A stretch of 64,000 bases of DNA, from positions 372,001-436,000 of the forward strand of contig CAIMFJ010000005.1 in NCBI GenBank assembly GCA_903840355.1, given 5' to 3'. How positions within the stretch are numbered: the first letter of the stretch is position 1; the number at the start of each line of letters is the position of its first letter. The notes beneath the pieces are model-generated. The model worked only from the letters and a program-made list of their open reading frames with translations. It did no database searches and was not told where the DNA came from. A program made the translations under genes and the position numbers. This document shows, one piece after another, positions 18,924-27,086 of the stretch. The stretch is from an uncultured Opitutia bacterium. Its GTDB lineage: Bacteria; Verrucomicrobiota; Verrucomicrobiia; Opitutales; UBA953.

Positions 18924-20357
18924 ATGATGCGACCCCTAGCATGGCTCTGTTTCAGTTTTTTAACCCTCGCCACCCCAACGTCAGGAAGCACCCATCCTAA
19001 CATTGTTTTTATCCTGACCGACGACCAAGGCTACGGCGATTTAAGTGCCCACGGTAATCCCATACTTAAAACTCCCAACCTCGATCAACTGCGCCAAGAA
19101 AGCGTTCATTTTGAAGATTTCCATGTCTCCCCCACCTGTGCTCCCACGCGGAGTGCATTAATCACCGGACGGCATGAATTTAAGAATGGCGTAACGCATA
19201 CCATTAGCGAGCGAGAGCGGATGACATTGGATGCTATCACGCTCCCCCAGGTCTTAAAAAAAGCGGGCTATCGCACCGGCATTTTTGGCAAGTGGCATTT
19301 GGGGGATGAAGCTCCTTATCAACCCGATCAGCGTGGATTTGACGAGGTGTTCATTCATGGAGCTGGAGGCATTGGACAGTCTTACCCCGGCAGCTGCGGG
19401 GACGCTCCGAATAATTCTTATTTTAACCCCGTCATTCTTCATAACCGAAAATTCGAAAAAACCTCTGGTTATTGCACCGATGTTTTCTTTACCCAAGCCA
19501 CGACGTGGATGGATGCCCAAGTCCAAAACCATCAACCGTTTTATTTGTACTTAGCCACCAACGCACCGCACGCACCTTACATCGCTCGACCCGAAGATGC
19601 GGCCCTTTACCTCAATAAAACACCCTCCAGTGACGTGGCCCACTTTTTTGGCATGATTCATAATATCGATGAAAACGTCGGTAAATTTCTCAAGCACCTA
19701 GAGCAACTTGGAATCGCCCAAGACACGCTCGTCGTTTTCATGAATGATAATGGCACTTCTAATGGTCAGAAGGTTTTTAATGCTGGCATGCGGGGTTCTA
19801 AAGGTACGGCATTCCTCGGCGGAACCCGCGCCATGGCTTTTTGGCGTTGGCCCCAACACTTTAAGCCGCACAGCGTGAATGCCCTTACCGAACACATTGA
19901 TTTTTTCCCGACCATTTGTGAACTTACTGGAATCCCGTTAACTCCCGAAGTCCAAAAACAGGTCGAAGGCCGCAGTATGGCACCGTTGCTTTGGCAAGAG
20001 GTCGCTCCATGGCCTGATCGAAAATTAGTCACTCACGTAGGTCGCTGGCCCCAAGGTCAAGCACCGGAGACGTTTAAATACACCCAATGCAGCGTGCGCA
20101 CCGCAACCTGGCACCTCGTTGCCAACCCCAAAAATAATACCAAAAGCCATCATTGGATGCTCTTTGATTTAACCCAAGATCCAGGCGAGCAACAGGATGT
20201 AGCCGACACACATCCCGAAGTCGTTAAAAGCCTCAGTGAGTATTTTGAAACTTGGTGGCAAGAGGTCCGCCCGATGATGTGCAACGAAACCGCCGTCCCA
20301 CCGGCAGAGAACCCCTTTAAAGTCCTTTATCGCGAACAAATGGGGACAGGGAAGTAA
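18924..20357 (+). CDS. Exported type I sulfatase (arylsulfatase family)
   Basis: A 477-residue secreted sulfatase that would hydrolyse sulfate esters, probably on glycans. After a signal peptide (1-22) come the family motifs: PNIVFILTDDQGYGD with metal-binding Asp pair (33-34), the formylglycine site CAPTRSALITGR with Cys72 and Arg76 (a CxPxR motif, the Cys type modified by formylglycine-generating enzyme), GYRTGIFGKWHLGD, PHAPY, and VVFMNDNG with metal ligands Asp-Asn. The C-terminal EGRSMAPLL and FDLTQDPGEQQDV are typical of S1-family sulfatases. No sulfatase-maturase gene is in the window. Diverges from the c-haem dehydrogenase and is convergent with the DUF1080 operon across a 79-bp gap. 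Confidence 0.93.
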   Translation: MMRPLAWLCFSFLTLATPTSGSTHPNIVFILTDDQGYGDLSAHGNPILKTPNLDQLRQESVHFEDFHVSPTCAPTRSALITGRHEFKNGVTHTISERERMTLDAITLPQVLKKAGYRTGIFGKWHLGDEAPYQPDQRGFDEVFIHGAGGIGQSYPGSCGDAPNNSYFNPVILHNRKFEKTSGYCTDVFFTQATTWMDAQVQNHQPFYLYLATNAPHAPYIARPEDAALYLNKTPSSDVAHFFGMIHNIDENVGKFLKHLEQLGIAQDTLVVFMNDNGTSNGQKVFNAGMRGSKGTAFLGGTRAMAFWRWPQHFKPHSVNALTEHIDFFPTICELTGIPLTPEVQKQVEGRSMAPLLWQEVAPWPDRKLVTHVGRWPQGQAPETFKYTQCSVRTATWHLVANPKNNTKSHHWMLFDLTQDPGEQQDVADTHPEVVKSLSEYFETWWQEVRPMMCNETAVPPAENPFKVLYREQMGTGK

Positions 20358-20392
20358 TTCCTTTGTTAAGTTACCAGAGAGGTAAACGAACA

Positions 20393-20409
20393 GGGAGGCT
20401 AAGCCTCCC
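20393..20409. terminator. Hairpin between convergent sulfatase and DUF1080 genes
   Basis: GGGAGGC-TAA-GCCTCCC at 20393-20409, a 7-bp GC-rich stem with a 3-base loop, in the 79-bp gap between two convergent genes. Neither side has a strong T-run, so it is a weak-tailed, possibly bidirectional terminator. It is the only sizeable convergent gap in the window. Confidence 0.45.
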
Positions 20410-20436
20410 CGTGTCCGCCTTTATGAACCAAAGGTC

Positions 20437-21741
20437 CTATTTGCCATCAAGGCGTTTAATGTAAATCTCCCGGAAGCCGACAGGGTCGTTGTGGCCCGCA
20501 AACCCGAAGAACCCATTGGTGCGATCCTTGCCAGGGTGCGCCGCCTTACCCATGACGGTGGCGAGGTCGACCTTACTTAAATCGGCGTCGAGGATGAGGT
20601 AACCGTTGAGCTCACACTTGATGGTCGAGCCTTTGACGGTGACTTCTTCGAAATTCCATTGGCCCAAGGGACGTTGGTAACCGCGCTGGGCCGCCACCAT
20701 GCCGTAAGCCGAACCGTGAGCCTGACGAGGGTCGATTTTGCTATGCGTATTGAGCTCGTAATTATCATCGAGCACTTGGCACTCACACATGCCCACATAG
20801 GCGGTGTCGCCCTTGCCGGGGTAACGAATGCAAAGGCCGTTATTTCCGCCCGGGGGTAACTTAAACTCTAAGCGGGCCACAAAGTCCGTTAAATCGTCCT
20901 TATGGTAAAGGTTACCGCCTTTGTGGGGCATGCAATAGATGGCACCGTCTTCAATTTTATACTGATCAACCGCCCCGCGCCAGTCGTTGAAGGTTTTGCC
21001 ATCAAAGATAGAATAGAAGCCTTCTTTGTTCTTCGAGGCGAGGTAGCGATTGGCTTCTTCGCCCCCAATCTCGCGAATGAAAAGATTGCGCCAGCGAATG
21101 GGCGCTCCGTGCGTTTGCAGGTTCAACGGGCCTTTCGCCGGAATGCAAAGTTTCCGGTTATAGTAATTTTCTAAAATCGCATGGTCGACCGTAAGCTTCC
21201 CGTTCAACCAAACCGTCACGCGCGAACCGACCATGATGACCCGCAGCGTATTCCACTCGCCGGGCTTGTTATCCGCTAATACCAGCGGGTCCTTACCTGG
21301 GGAGCCAGGTGAATTATTCCAGAGCCCGCCGCTCCCTTTCTGAGCGCCATTCTTAAATTCTTTTTCATTATTAGGATCCCAGATTTGCACCTGAGGAACG
21401 TTGCGTAGGTAAACGCCCGAATCGCCCAACGGGGCCATGTTATACTCTAACAATAACTCGATATCGCCGTATTCCTTATCGGTGGTGGCATACTTGCCGT
21501 GACCGTCATTCACCAGTTCGCCATCGACGACTTTCCAATGCTTCCGCATGTCCTCCGTCCAAGCTTTATCACGCGCCTCCCGTTTTTCTGGAGGTAACGC
21601 CAAGTAAGCTCGGTAGTCGGCCGTATCGCCCCCGACCCAACCAGTTAAATCTTCCCCATTAAAAAGGGCTTTAAAACCTTCGGGAGGAGTCGGTGCTGCA
21701 GCGAAAAGACCAACGGTTAAAAACGTGAGGAGGGTTTTCAT
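20437..21741 (-). CDS. Exported protein with two DUF1080 (3-keto-disaccharide hydrolase) domains
   Basis: A 434-residue secreted protein made of two DUF1080 domains in tandem. Signal peptide 1-16. Domain 1 (about 20-220) reads GFKALFNGEDLTGWVGG, WKVVDGELVNDGHGKYATTDKEYGDIELLLEYN, DSGVYLRNVPQVQIWD and GEWNTLRVIMVGSRVTVWLNGKL. Domain 2 (about 240-434) reads GFYSIFDGKTFNDWRGA, GAIYCMPHKGGNLY, ARLEFKLPPGGNNGLCIRYPG and FEEVTVKGSTIKCELNGYLILDADLS. DUF1080 is a jelly-roll domain common in PVC bacteria and Bacteroidota; characterised members act on 3-keto-glycosides. Domain 1 keeps the QIWD segment common in the family while domain 2 has CQVLDDN, so the two halves may differ in substrate. It is the last gene of the minus-strand run from 34.7 kb. 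Confidence 0.88.
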   Translation of the reverse strand: MKTLLTFLTVGLFAAAPTPPEGFKALFNGEDLTGWVGGDTADYRAYLALPPEKREARDKAWTEDMRKHWKVVDGELVNDGHGKYATTDKEYGDIELLLEYNMAPLGDSGVYLRNVPQVQIWDPNNEKEFKNGAQKGSGGLWNNSPGSPGKDPLVLADNKPGEWNTLRVIMVGSRVTVWLNGKLTVDHAILENYYNRKLCIPAKGPLNLQTHGAPIRWRNLFIREIGGEEANRYLASKNKEGFYSIFDGKTFNDWRGAVDQYKIEDGAIYCMPHKGGNLYHKDDLTDFVARLEFKLPPGGNNGLCIRYPGKGDTAYVGMCECQVLDDNYELNTHSKIDPRQAHGSAYGMVAAQRGYQRPLGQWNFEEVTVKGSTIKCELNGYLILDADLSKVDLATVMGKAAHPGKDRTNGFFGFAGHNDPVGFREIYIKRLDGK

Positions 21742-21746
21742 AAAAA

Positions 21747-22412
21747 TTATTTCGTCAGGGGTTCAAGGGTAACACGGCGCACTTCAAAAATTGCCCCTTC
21801 CGATTGGAGCCCAATAAAGCCTTCGGAGAGGTTTAAGCCCGAAGCCTTATTCACGACTTGGTCATTCACCAAAATTGTCACCGACTCCGCATCGCATACT
21901 GTCGTGAAAGTGTTCCATTCACCAGGAGGCTTTTCCGCATCCGGGGCTGGACGAGCAATTTTATAACCCCGAATCGTGCCGTCTTTAGCTTTGAGTGGGG
22001 TGCTGTCTTTCGCGGTGGCGCCCGACCAGAAATAAAAGTCACCTTGGTACTTATGCATCCCTTGGCACTCAATGCTCTTAGGCCAAACCGCGTCTGGCAG
22101 CGTCATGTGCACGATGACACCTGTGTTGCCAGCCTTCACAAAGCGCCACTCCACCGTGCACTTATAATTCTTAAACGTTTTCTCGGTGCGCAGGTAGCCA
22201 TTGGGGGCCCCCGTGCAAACGATACTACCATCTTTCACCGACCAGGTTTTATCGGCGGGCGCATCATTTTTTAAATGCGACACCCAACCACTTAAATCTT
22301 TACCGTTAAATAATTCTAACTTCGCAGTCGGAGCAACGGCGTCGGCTGCCTGCACCAAGCATTGGAGCAGACCAAGACTTAAAGTTAATATGAAACGTGG
22401 GGCAGGGGGCAT
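21747..22412 (-). CDS. Exported single DUF1080 (3-keto-disaccharide hydrolase) protein
   Basis: A 221-residue secreted protein with signal peptide 1-22 and one DUF1080 domain: LELFNGKDLSGWVSHL, TWSVKDGSIVCTGAPNGYLRTEKTFKNYKCTVEWRF, NTGVIVHMTLPDAVWPKSIECQG, and GEWNTFTTVCDAESVTILVNDQVVNKASG. The IECQG segment and the early FNGKDLSGW strand are the usual family hallmarks. It is separated from the following double-DUF1080 gene by 5 bp and from the DUF1501 gene upstream by 53 bp, so all are probably one transcript. Together the two genes give three keto-glycoside hydrolase-type domains in tandem. Confidence 0.9.
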   Translation of the reverse strand: MPPAPRFILTLSLGLLQCLVQAADAVAPTAKLELFNGKDLSGWVSHLKNDAPADKTWSVKDGSIVCTGAPNGYLRTEKTFKNYKCTVEWRFVKAGNTGVIVHMTLPDAVWPKSIECQGMHKYQGDFYFWSGATAKDSTPLKAKDGTIRGYKIARPAPDAEKPPGEWNTFTTVCDAESVTILVNDQVVNKASGLNLSEGFIGLQSEGAIFEVRRVTLEPLTK

Positions 22413-22465
22413 GGCGTGAAATTAAAGCCCCTTGCTGAGATGAGAAGCGTAAAATCAGCCATTCC

Positions 22466-23905
22466 TTAAGCCATCAGATCTTTCACGACATTACCGGCGA
22501 TACCCGTCAGACGCACATCCAGCCCCTGATACTTCACGCTGAGTCGGGTATGCTCGATACCCATCAATGCCAGCATGGTCGCATGCAAGTCATGCACGTT
22601 TACAATCTTATCGACGGAACGGTAACCAAGCTCGTCGGTCGCCCCATAGGTCGTCCCCGCTTTCACGCCACCACCAGCCATGAAAACACTGTAACCTAAA
22701 ATATGGTGATCGCGTCCCGAACCTTGTCCCATCGGTGTACGCCCAAATTCACCACCCCATAAAATAAGGGTGTCCTCTAACATACCGCGTTCCTTCAAAT
22801 CGCTGATTAAAGCGGCGGTAGCTTGGTCGACGTCCTTGGCCGCAGAACGCATCCCATCTTCAATGCCACCATGGTGATCCCAGGCACGGTGATAGAGTTG
22901 AATCATCCGCACCCCGCGTTCGGCTAAACGTCGCGCCATTAAACAATTCGAGGCGAATGACCCATCGCCGAATTCCTTAATGCCATATTTTTCCATGGTC
23001 TTGGTCCCTTCATTTTTAAAATCCAATAATTCGGGAACACTAGACTGCATCTTAAACGCTAATTCATACTGGGCAATCCGCGTGGCAATTTCGGGATCAA
23101 CCGTATCTTCAGCCAAGTAACCATTCAAACGTTGGACTTCTTCCACCACTTGGCGTTGTAAGCTTTGACAGACGCCTTGCGGGTTACCGATGTAGTGCAC
23201 GGCTTCACCCTTAGACTGGAAAAGAATCCCTTGATACTTGCTGGGCAAAACGCCACTCGACCATTGCCGAGCAGAGATAGGCTGAAGTCCCGTTTTACCC
23301 GTAGAGGTCAACACAATGTAACCAGGTAGGTTTTCGGCTTCGGAGCCTAGACCATAGAGCAACCACGAGCCCATACACGGACGTCCTTTAATAATCGAAC
23401 CGGTGTTAAAGAATGCATGGGCGGTATCGTGATTGATTTGCTCCGTCTGCATCGAACGCACTACGCAGAGGTCATCGGCCATCCCACCGATGTGCGGGAA
23501 GAGATCGCTGACTTCGATGCCGGATTTGCCGTATTTCTTATAATCCACAAACGAACCCCGCGCTTTGAGCACCGTGTTCTGCAATTGGGCTAACTGTTGA
23601 CCTTTGGTAAAAGACTCGGGGAAGGGCTGCCCATCCATCTTCTTCAAGAGCGGCTTCCAATCAAAAGTTTCTAAATGTGAGGGCCCACCTGCCATGCATA
23701 GGAAAATAACCCGCTTGGCTTTTACGGGATAATTCGGACTCTTCAAAACACCTTTAGAAAAAGCGGCCCCCGACGATGGGCTGGCATGCAACAACGAGGG
23801 CTGTAAACAAGCTAAGGCAGCCGCACCTAAGCCATACGCGCTATTAGTCAGAAACGTGCGGCGATTAATCGACAGGGCATGAGCAATGGGATCGTAGGGA
23901 CGCAT
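22466..23905 (-). CDS. DUF1501 protein, Tat-exported (copy 1)
   Basis: A 479-residue member of DUF1501, an alkaline-phosphatase-superfamily-related family of unknown function found mostly in PVC bacteria. The twin-arginine signal INRRTFLTNSAYGLGAAALA near residue 14 suggests export folded with its cofactor. Family signatures: [101 protein letters not shown] and VNVHDLHATMLALMGIEH. It starts 1 bp after the stop of the haem-protein gene, the pairing seen for all three DUF1501 genes here. Confidence 0.9.
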   Translation of the reverse strand: MRPYDPIAHALSINRRTFLTNSAYGLGAAALACLQPSLLHASPSSGAAFSKGVLKSPNYPVKAKRVIFLCMAGGPSHLETFDWKPLLKKMDGQPFPESFTKGQQLAQLQNTVLKARGSFVDYKKYGKSGIEVSDLFPHIGGMADDLCVVRSMQTEQINHDTAHAFFNTGSIIKGRPCMGSWLLYGLGSEAENLPGYIVLTSTGKTGLQPISARQWSSGVLPSKYQGILFQSKGEAVHYIGNPQGVCQSLQRQVVEEVQRLNGYLAEDTVDPEIATRIAQYELAFKMQSSVPELLDFKNEGTKTMEKYGIKEFGDGSFASNCLMARRLAERGVRMIQLYHRAWDHHGGIEDGMRSAAKDVDQATAALISDLKERGMLEDTLILWGGEFGRTPMGQGSGRDHHILGYSVFMAGGGVKAGTTYGATDELGYRSVDKIVNVHDLHATMLALMGIEHTRLSVKYQGLDVRLTGIAGNVVKDLMA

Positions 23906-23906
23906 T

Positions 23907-26900
23907 TTAGTAGCGGGTGATGACTTCGTGGGTGTTCAGAATCACGCGACAAACTTCGGTGAAAGCGGCGAGTTCTGGAGTTAAAGTAGGGGGAGATGGG
24001 GCGTAGCCAACTTGGAGCAGCTTTTCCGCCTCGGTTGGATTAGCCTGATAATACTTAAGTTGTTCGTTATAGAAAGTCGTCAGGCTAGTGACTTCTTTTA
24101 CCTTGGGTTCACGGTTCAAGGCCTGCAGGTAGGCTGCTGTTAGATGCTCCGCCAAGGTCCCTGGCTTTTGATTCAGATGCTCCGCCCAAACGCGGGCGGC
24201 TTCGACGAACGTGGGATCGTTCAACAAGGTCAGGGCTTGTTGCGGAGTATTACTCACAATCCGCAGCGCCGTGCACTCATCGCGCGTAGGTGCATCAAAG
24301 TTCACCAGCATGGGATGCAAGAAGGTCCGTTGCCAATGCATGTATAACCCCCGACGCCATTGTTCGTTATCTTTACTGGCTACATAGCGACGATTGGGGA
24401 ACTGAATTGGTTCATAATAACCGTCGGGCTGGTAGGGCTTCACACTCGGACCTCCGATATCCTTGGCATTTAATAATCCGGCAATGGCTAAGGCGTTATC
24501 GCGCACAAATTCGGCCTCGAGGCGACGGGGGTTTTGCGAGGCTAGCAAACGGTTATTAGGATCACGGTCTTTGTACTCGGAGCGCAGACTGCTATTCTGA
24601 CGATAAGTGCGACTGGTCACAATCAGGCGAATCATGTTTTTAACATTCCAACCATGATCTCGGAACTGCACGGCCAACCAATCAAGCAATTCTGGATGAG
24701 AAGGCCATTCGCCTTGCGACCCTAAGTCATCGAGCGCCGCACTCAAACCAGTCCCAAAATAAATCTGCCAAAGGCGGTTCATCACCGTGCGACTGGTGAT
24801 GGGATTCTCAGCCGAACAAATCCAGTGTGCTAAATCTAAACGGGTCAGCCGATGTTGCTCCGTGCTTTTTTGGTAGCGGGGCAGGAAAGAAGGGGTGGCG
24901 GGTAACACGATGGGGCCTGACTCATCCTGCCAATTACCCCGAGGTAACACCCGAATGGTCAGCGGTGCCATCACTTCGGTGACCATGGACCAAGTTTCCC
25001 CTCGACGGCATTCGCGAATACGGGCGACCAAGGTTTTAAATTTATCCTCCGCCCGTAATGCCGGAGAACTAAGCATCCACTGAGCTTTCAAGACCGACTC
25101 CGTGGGGTGCTGCGTCAACTTCATCAACTCAGCCGTATCCAGCAAACTCAGCGGTTCGCCAGTAGCTAGATCCGTCACGGCCAACTTAAAGGGCAGGGCC
25201 TGCCCCACGTCGAGACTCACGATAAGCGTATCCTGATCATTAAGCTCCAAGGGAGCATCCAACAACCACACCGCGGCCTCGGACTTGCCGGTCGTGGTGC
25301 ACGACCACGTATTCGCAATGCCAATTACTTCGGCACCACTGACATGCTTAGGCGTCTTAATCGAGGCATCTGACATCGTCAGTGCTAGCTTACGTTCTTT
25401 GCCAGCGGCATCGCGCACGCTTAAGGCTAAGCCAAAATTCACTTTCGTTCCTGCAGCTACTTTCTCATCCAGGCTCAATTTAAGGGCCGTGAGATGCATC
25501 GCTCTCGGCTTGAGCTCAACCAGCATTTCTTGTCCCTTCGCAGGAGTTTTCTGTAATTTAATTTCCTGCCCCTCCTTGAAGGCAACGATCTCATCCTTCA
25601 CGTCTGTAACTTTAGCGGTCGCTTCCATCTTACCCTTAACAGCCGGTTTCTTGGGCGGAACTGCCATCCCGGCCTTAAAGCAATACTGTCCGGCAGGCAC
25701 CAACCATCCATCAGGATGAGCAGTTAAAAAGGCCTGCGCGTTCTTAAGCCATGATTCATAGGCTTCTTTTTGTTTGGAGTTCTCCCATAACTTATCCGCA
25801 GCTGCCTCGAGGTATGTTTGTAGCTCCGCACGTAGCTCCGCATCTCGTTTTACTAAATAGGGGCTCGTGACTTTGATTTCAGGCGGGAAGGGCGAATCAT
25901 TATTATAGCCCGCCAACTCTGGAACCGGAGTATAACCGTAAGTGGCGTAGATACCCCACTGCTTGACGTCGGCAAAGAAAGATTCCAGCGAGTAGAAATC
26001 AGCCGATTTAATCGGGTCGAATTTGTGGTCATGACACTCGGCACAGCCGAAGGTGCTACCTAACCAAGCGGAGGAAACCGAGCGAACGCGTTCGGCACCG
26101 TATTTAGCCAAATATTCCTTGGCTTGGGCCCCGCCTTCTCGCGTCATCATGTTCAAACGATTGTAGCCCGAAGCGACTTTTTGTTCTGCAGTCGTATTGG
26201 GCAATAAATCACCCGCCAACTGTTCCGTCGTAAAGAGGTCGAAAGGCTTGTTCTGATTAAAAGCATTAATCACATAATCACGATAGGGGAAGATGCGTTG
26301 ATTTTGGTCGCCGTGAAAACCAACCGTGTCGGCAAAACGGGCCACATCTAACCACCAGACCGCCATGCGCTCGCCAAAGTGCAGAGACTCTAAGAGACGC
26401 GTGACTTGTTTTTCATAAGCCTCGGGTGACGTGTCCGCCAAGAAACTTGCTAACTCATCCGTAGTGGGAGGTAAACCCGTCAAATCTAAGGAGAGCCGAC
26501 GCAAGAGTTTCTCCTTCGAAGCCTCGGGCGAGGGGCTCATGCCTTTCTCGGCTAACTTTGCCCCAATAAACGCATCAATCGGATTACGTCCACCTGCTGG
26601 CATGGGCGGAACGACCGGGGCCTTTAAAGGACTGTAGGACCAATGAGGCTCATAGACGGCACCTTCTGCAATCCAGCGACGGAACAGCTGCCGTTGGGCT
26701 TCCGTCAAAGTCTTATGGGACTCTTTGGAAGGCATGACCTCGTCCTCATCTTTTGAAAATAGTCGCTTAATCACTTCACTCTCATCGGGCTTGCCCGGCA
26801 CAATCGCTAGGGCACCGCTCTTACCCGCCTTCAGAGCCTCTTCCCGAATATCGAGACGCAACTTCCCTTTACGTGACTTGGCATCAAAACCGTGGCAGTG

Positions 26901-27023
26901 AAAGCAGGTATCCGACATAATCGGGCGGATATCACGGTTAAATTGGACTGGATCTTCCGCTGCCATCAGTCCACCGACCGCAGCACAGGCGAGGATTCCA
27001 CTCCATACTTTTGAAACGCACAT
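23907..27023 (-). CDS. Planctomycete-type c-haem protein, PSCyt1-DUF1549-DUF1553 (copy 1)
   Basis: A 1038-residue exported protein. Signal peptide 1-22; PSCyt1 domain with CFHCH at 40-44 and MPSKESHKTLT; DUF1549 (about 150-360) with [33 protein letters not shown] and a second haem site [12 protein letters not shown] at 327-331; then a beta-rich insert of about 230 residues (roughly 440-660, starting with a Lys/Pro-rich KKPAVKGK linker); then DUF1553 (about 720-1030) with NPITSRTVMNRLWQIYFG, FRDHGWNVKNMIRLIVTSRTYRQ, RRLEAEFVRDNALAIAGLL and NTPQQALTLLNDPTFVEAARVWAEH. The family is a presumed extracytoplasmic redox or degradative protein with no proven reaction. Followed by its DUF1501 partner after 1 bp. 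Confidence 0.9.
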   Translation of the reverse strand: MCVSKVWSGILACAAVGGLMAAEDPVQFNRDIRPIMSDTCFHCHGFDAKSRKGKLRLDIREEALKAGKSGALAIVPGKPDESEVIKRLFSKDEDEVMPSKESHKTLTEAQRQLFRRWIAEGAVYEPHWSYSPLKAPVVPPMPAGGRNPIDAFIGAKLAEKGMSPSPEASKEKLLRRLSLDLTGLPPTTDELASFLADTSPEAYEKQVTRLLESLHFGERMAVWWLDVARFADTVGFHGDQNQRIFPYRDYVINAFNQNKPFDLFTTEQLAGDLLPNTTAEQKVASGYNRLNMMTREGGAQAKEYLAKYGAERVRSVSSAWLGSTFGCAECHDHKFDPIKSADFYSLESFFADVKQWGIYATYGYTPVPELAGYNNDSPFPPEIKVTSPYLVKRDAELRAELQTYLEAAADKLWENSKQKEAYESWLKNAQAFLTAHPDGWLVPAGQYCFKAGMAVPPKKPAVKGKMEATAKVTDVKDEIVAFKEGQEIKLQKTPAKGQEMLVELKPRAMHLTALKLSLDEKVAAGTKVNFGLALSVRDAAGKERKLALTMSDASIKTPKHVSGAEVIGIANTWSCTTTGKSEAAVWLLDAPLELNDQDTLIVSLDVGQALPFKLAVTDLATGEPLSLLDTAELMKLTQHPTESVLKAQWMLSSPALRAEDKFKTLVARIRECRRGETWSMVTEVMAPLTIRVLPRGNWQDESGPIVLPATPSFLPRYQKSTEQHRLTRLDLAHWICSAENPITSRTVMNRLWQIYFGTGLSAALDDLGSQGEWPSHPELLDWLAVQFRDHGWNVKNMIRLIVTSRTYRQNSSLRSEYKDRDPNNRLLASQNPRRLEAEFVRDNALAIAGLLNAKDIGGPSVKPYQPDGYYEPIQFPNRRYVASKDNEQWRRGLYMHWQRTFLHPMLVNFDAPTRDECTALRIVSNTPQQALTLLNDPTFVEAARVWAEHLNQKPGTLAEHLTAAYLQALNREPKVKEVTSLTTFYNEQLKYYQANPTEAEKLLQVGYAPSPPTLTPELAAFTEVCRVILNTHEVITRY

Positions 27024-27086
27024 TGGGGTTAAAGGTTAGACAACTTCCCCACACCTAAGTTTCAAACCTAATCAGCCACCCGAAGC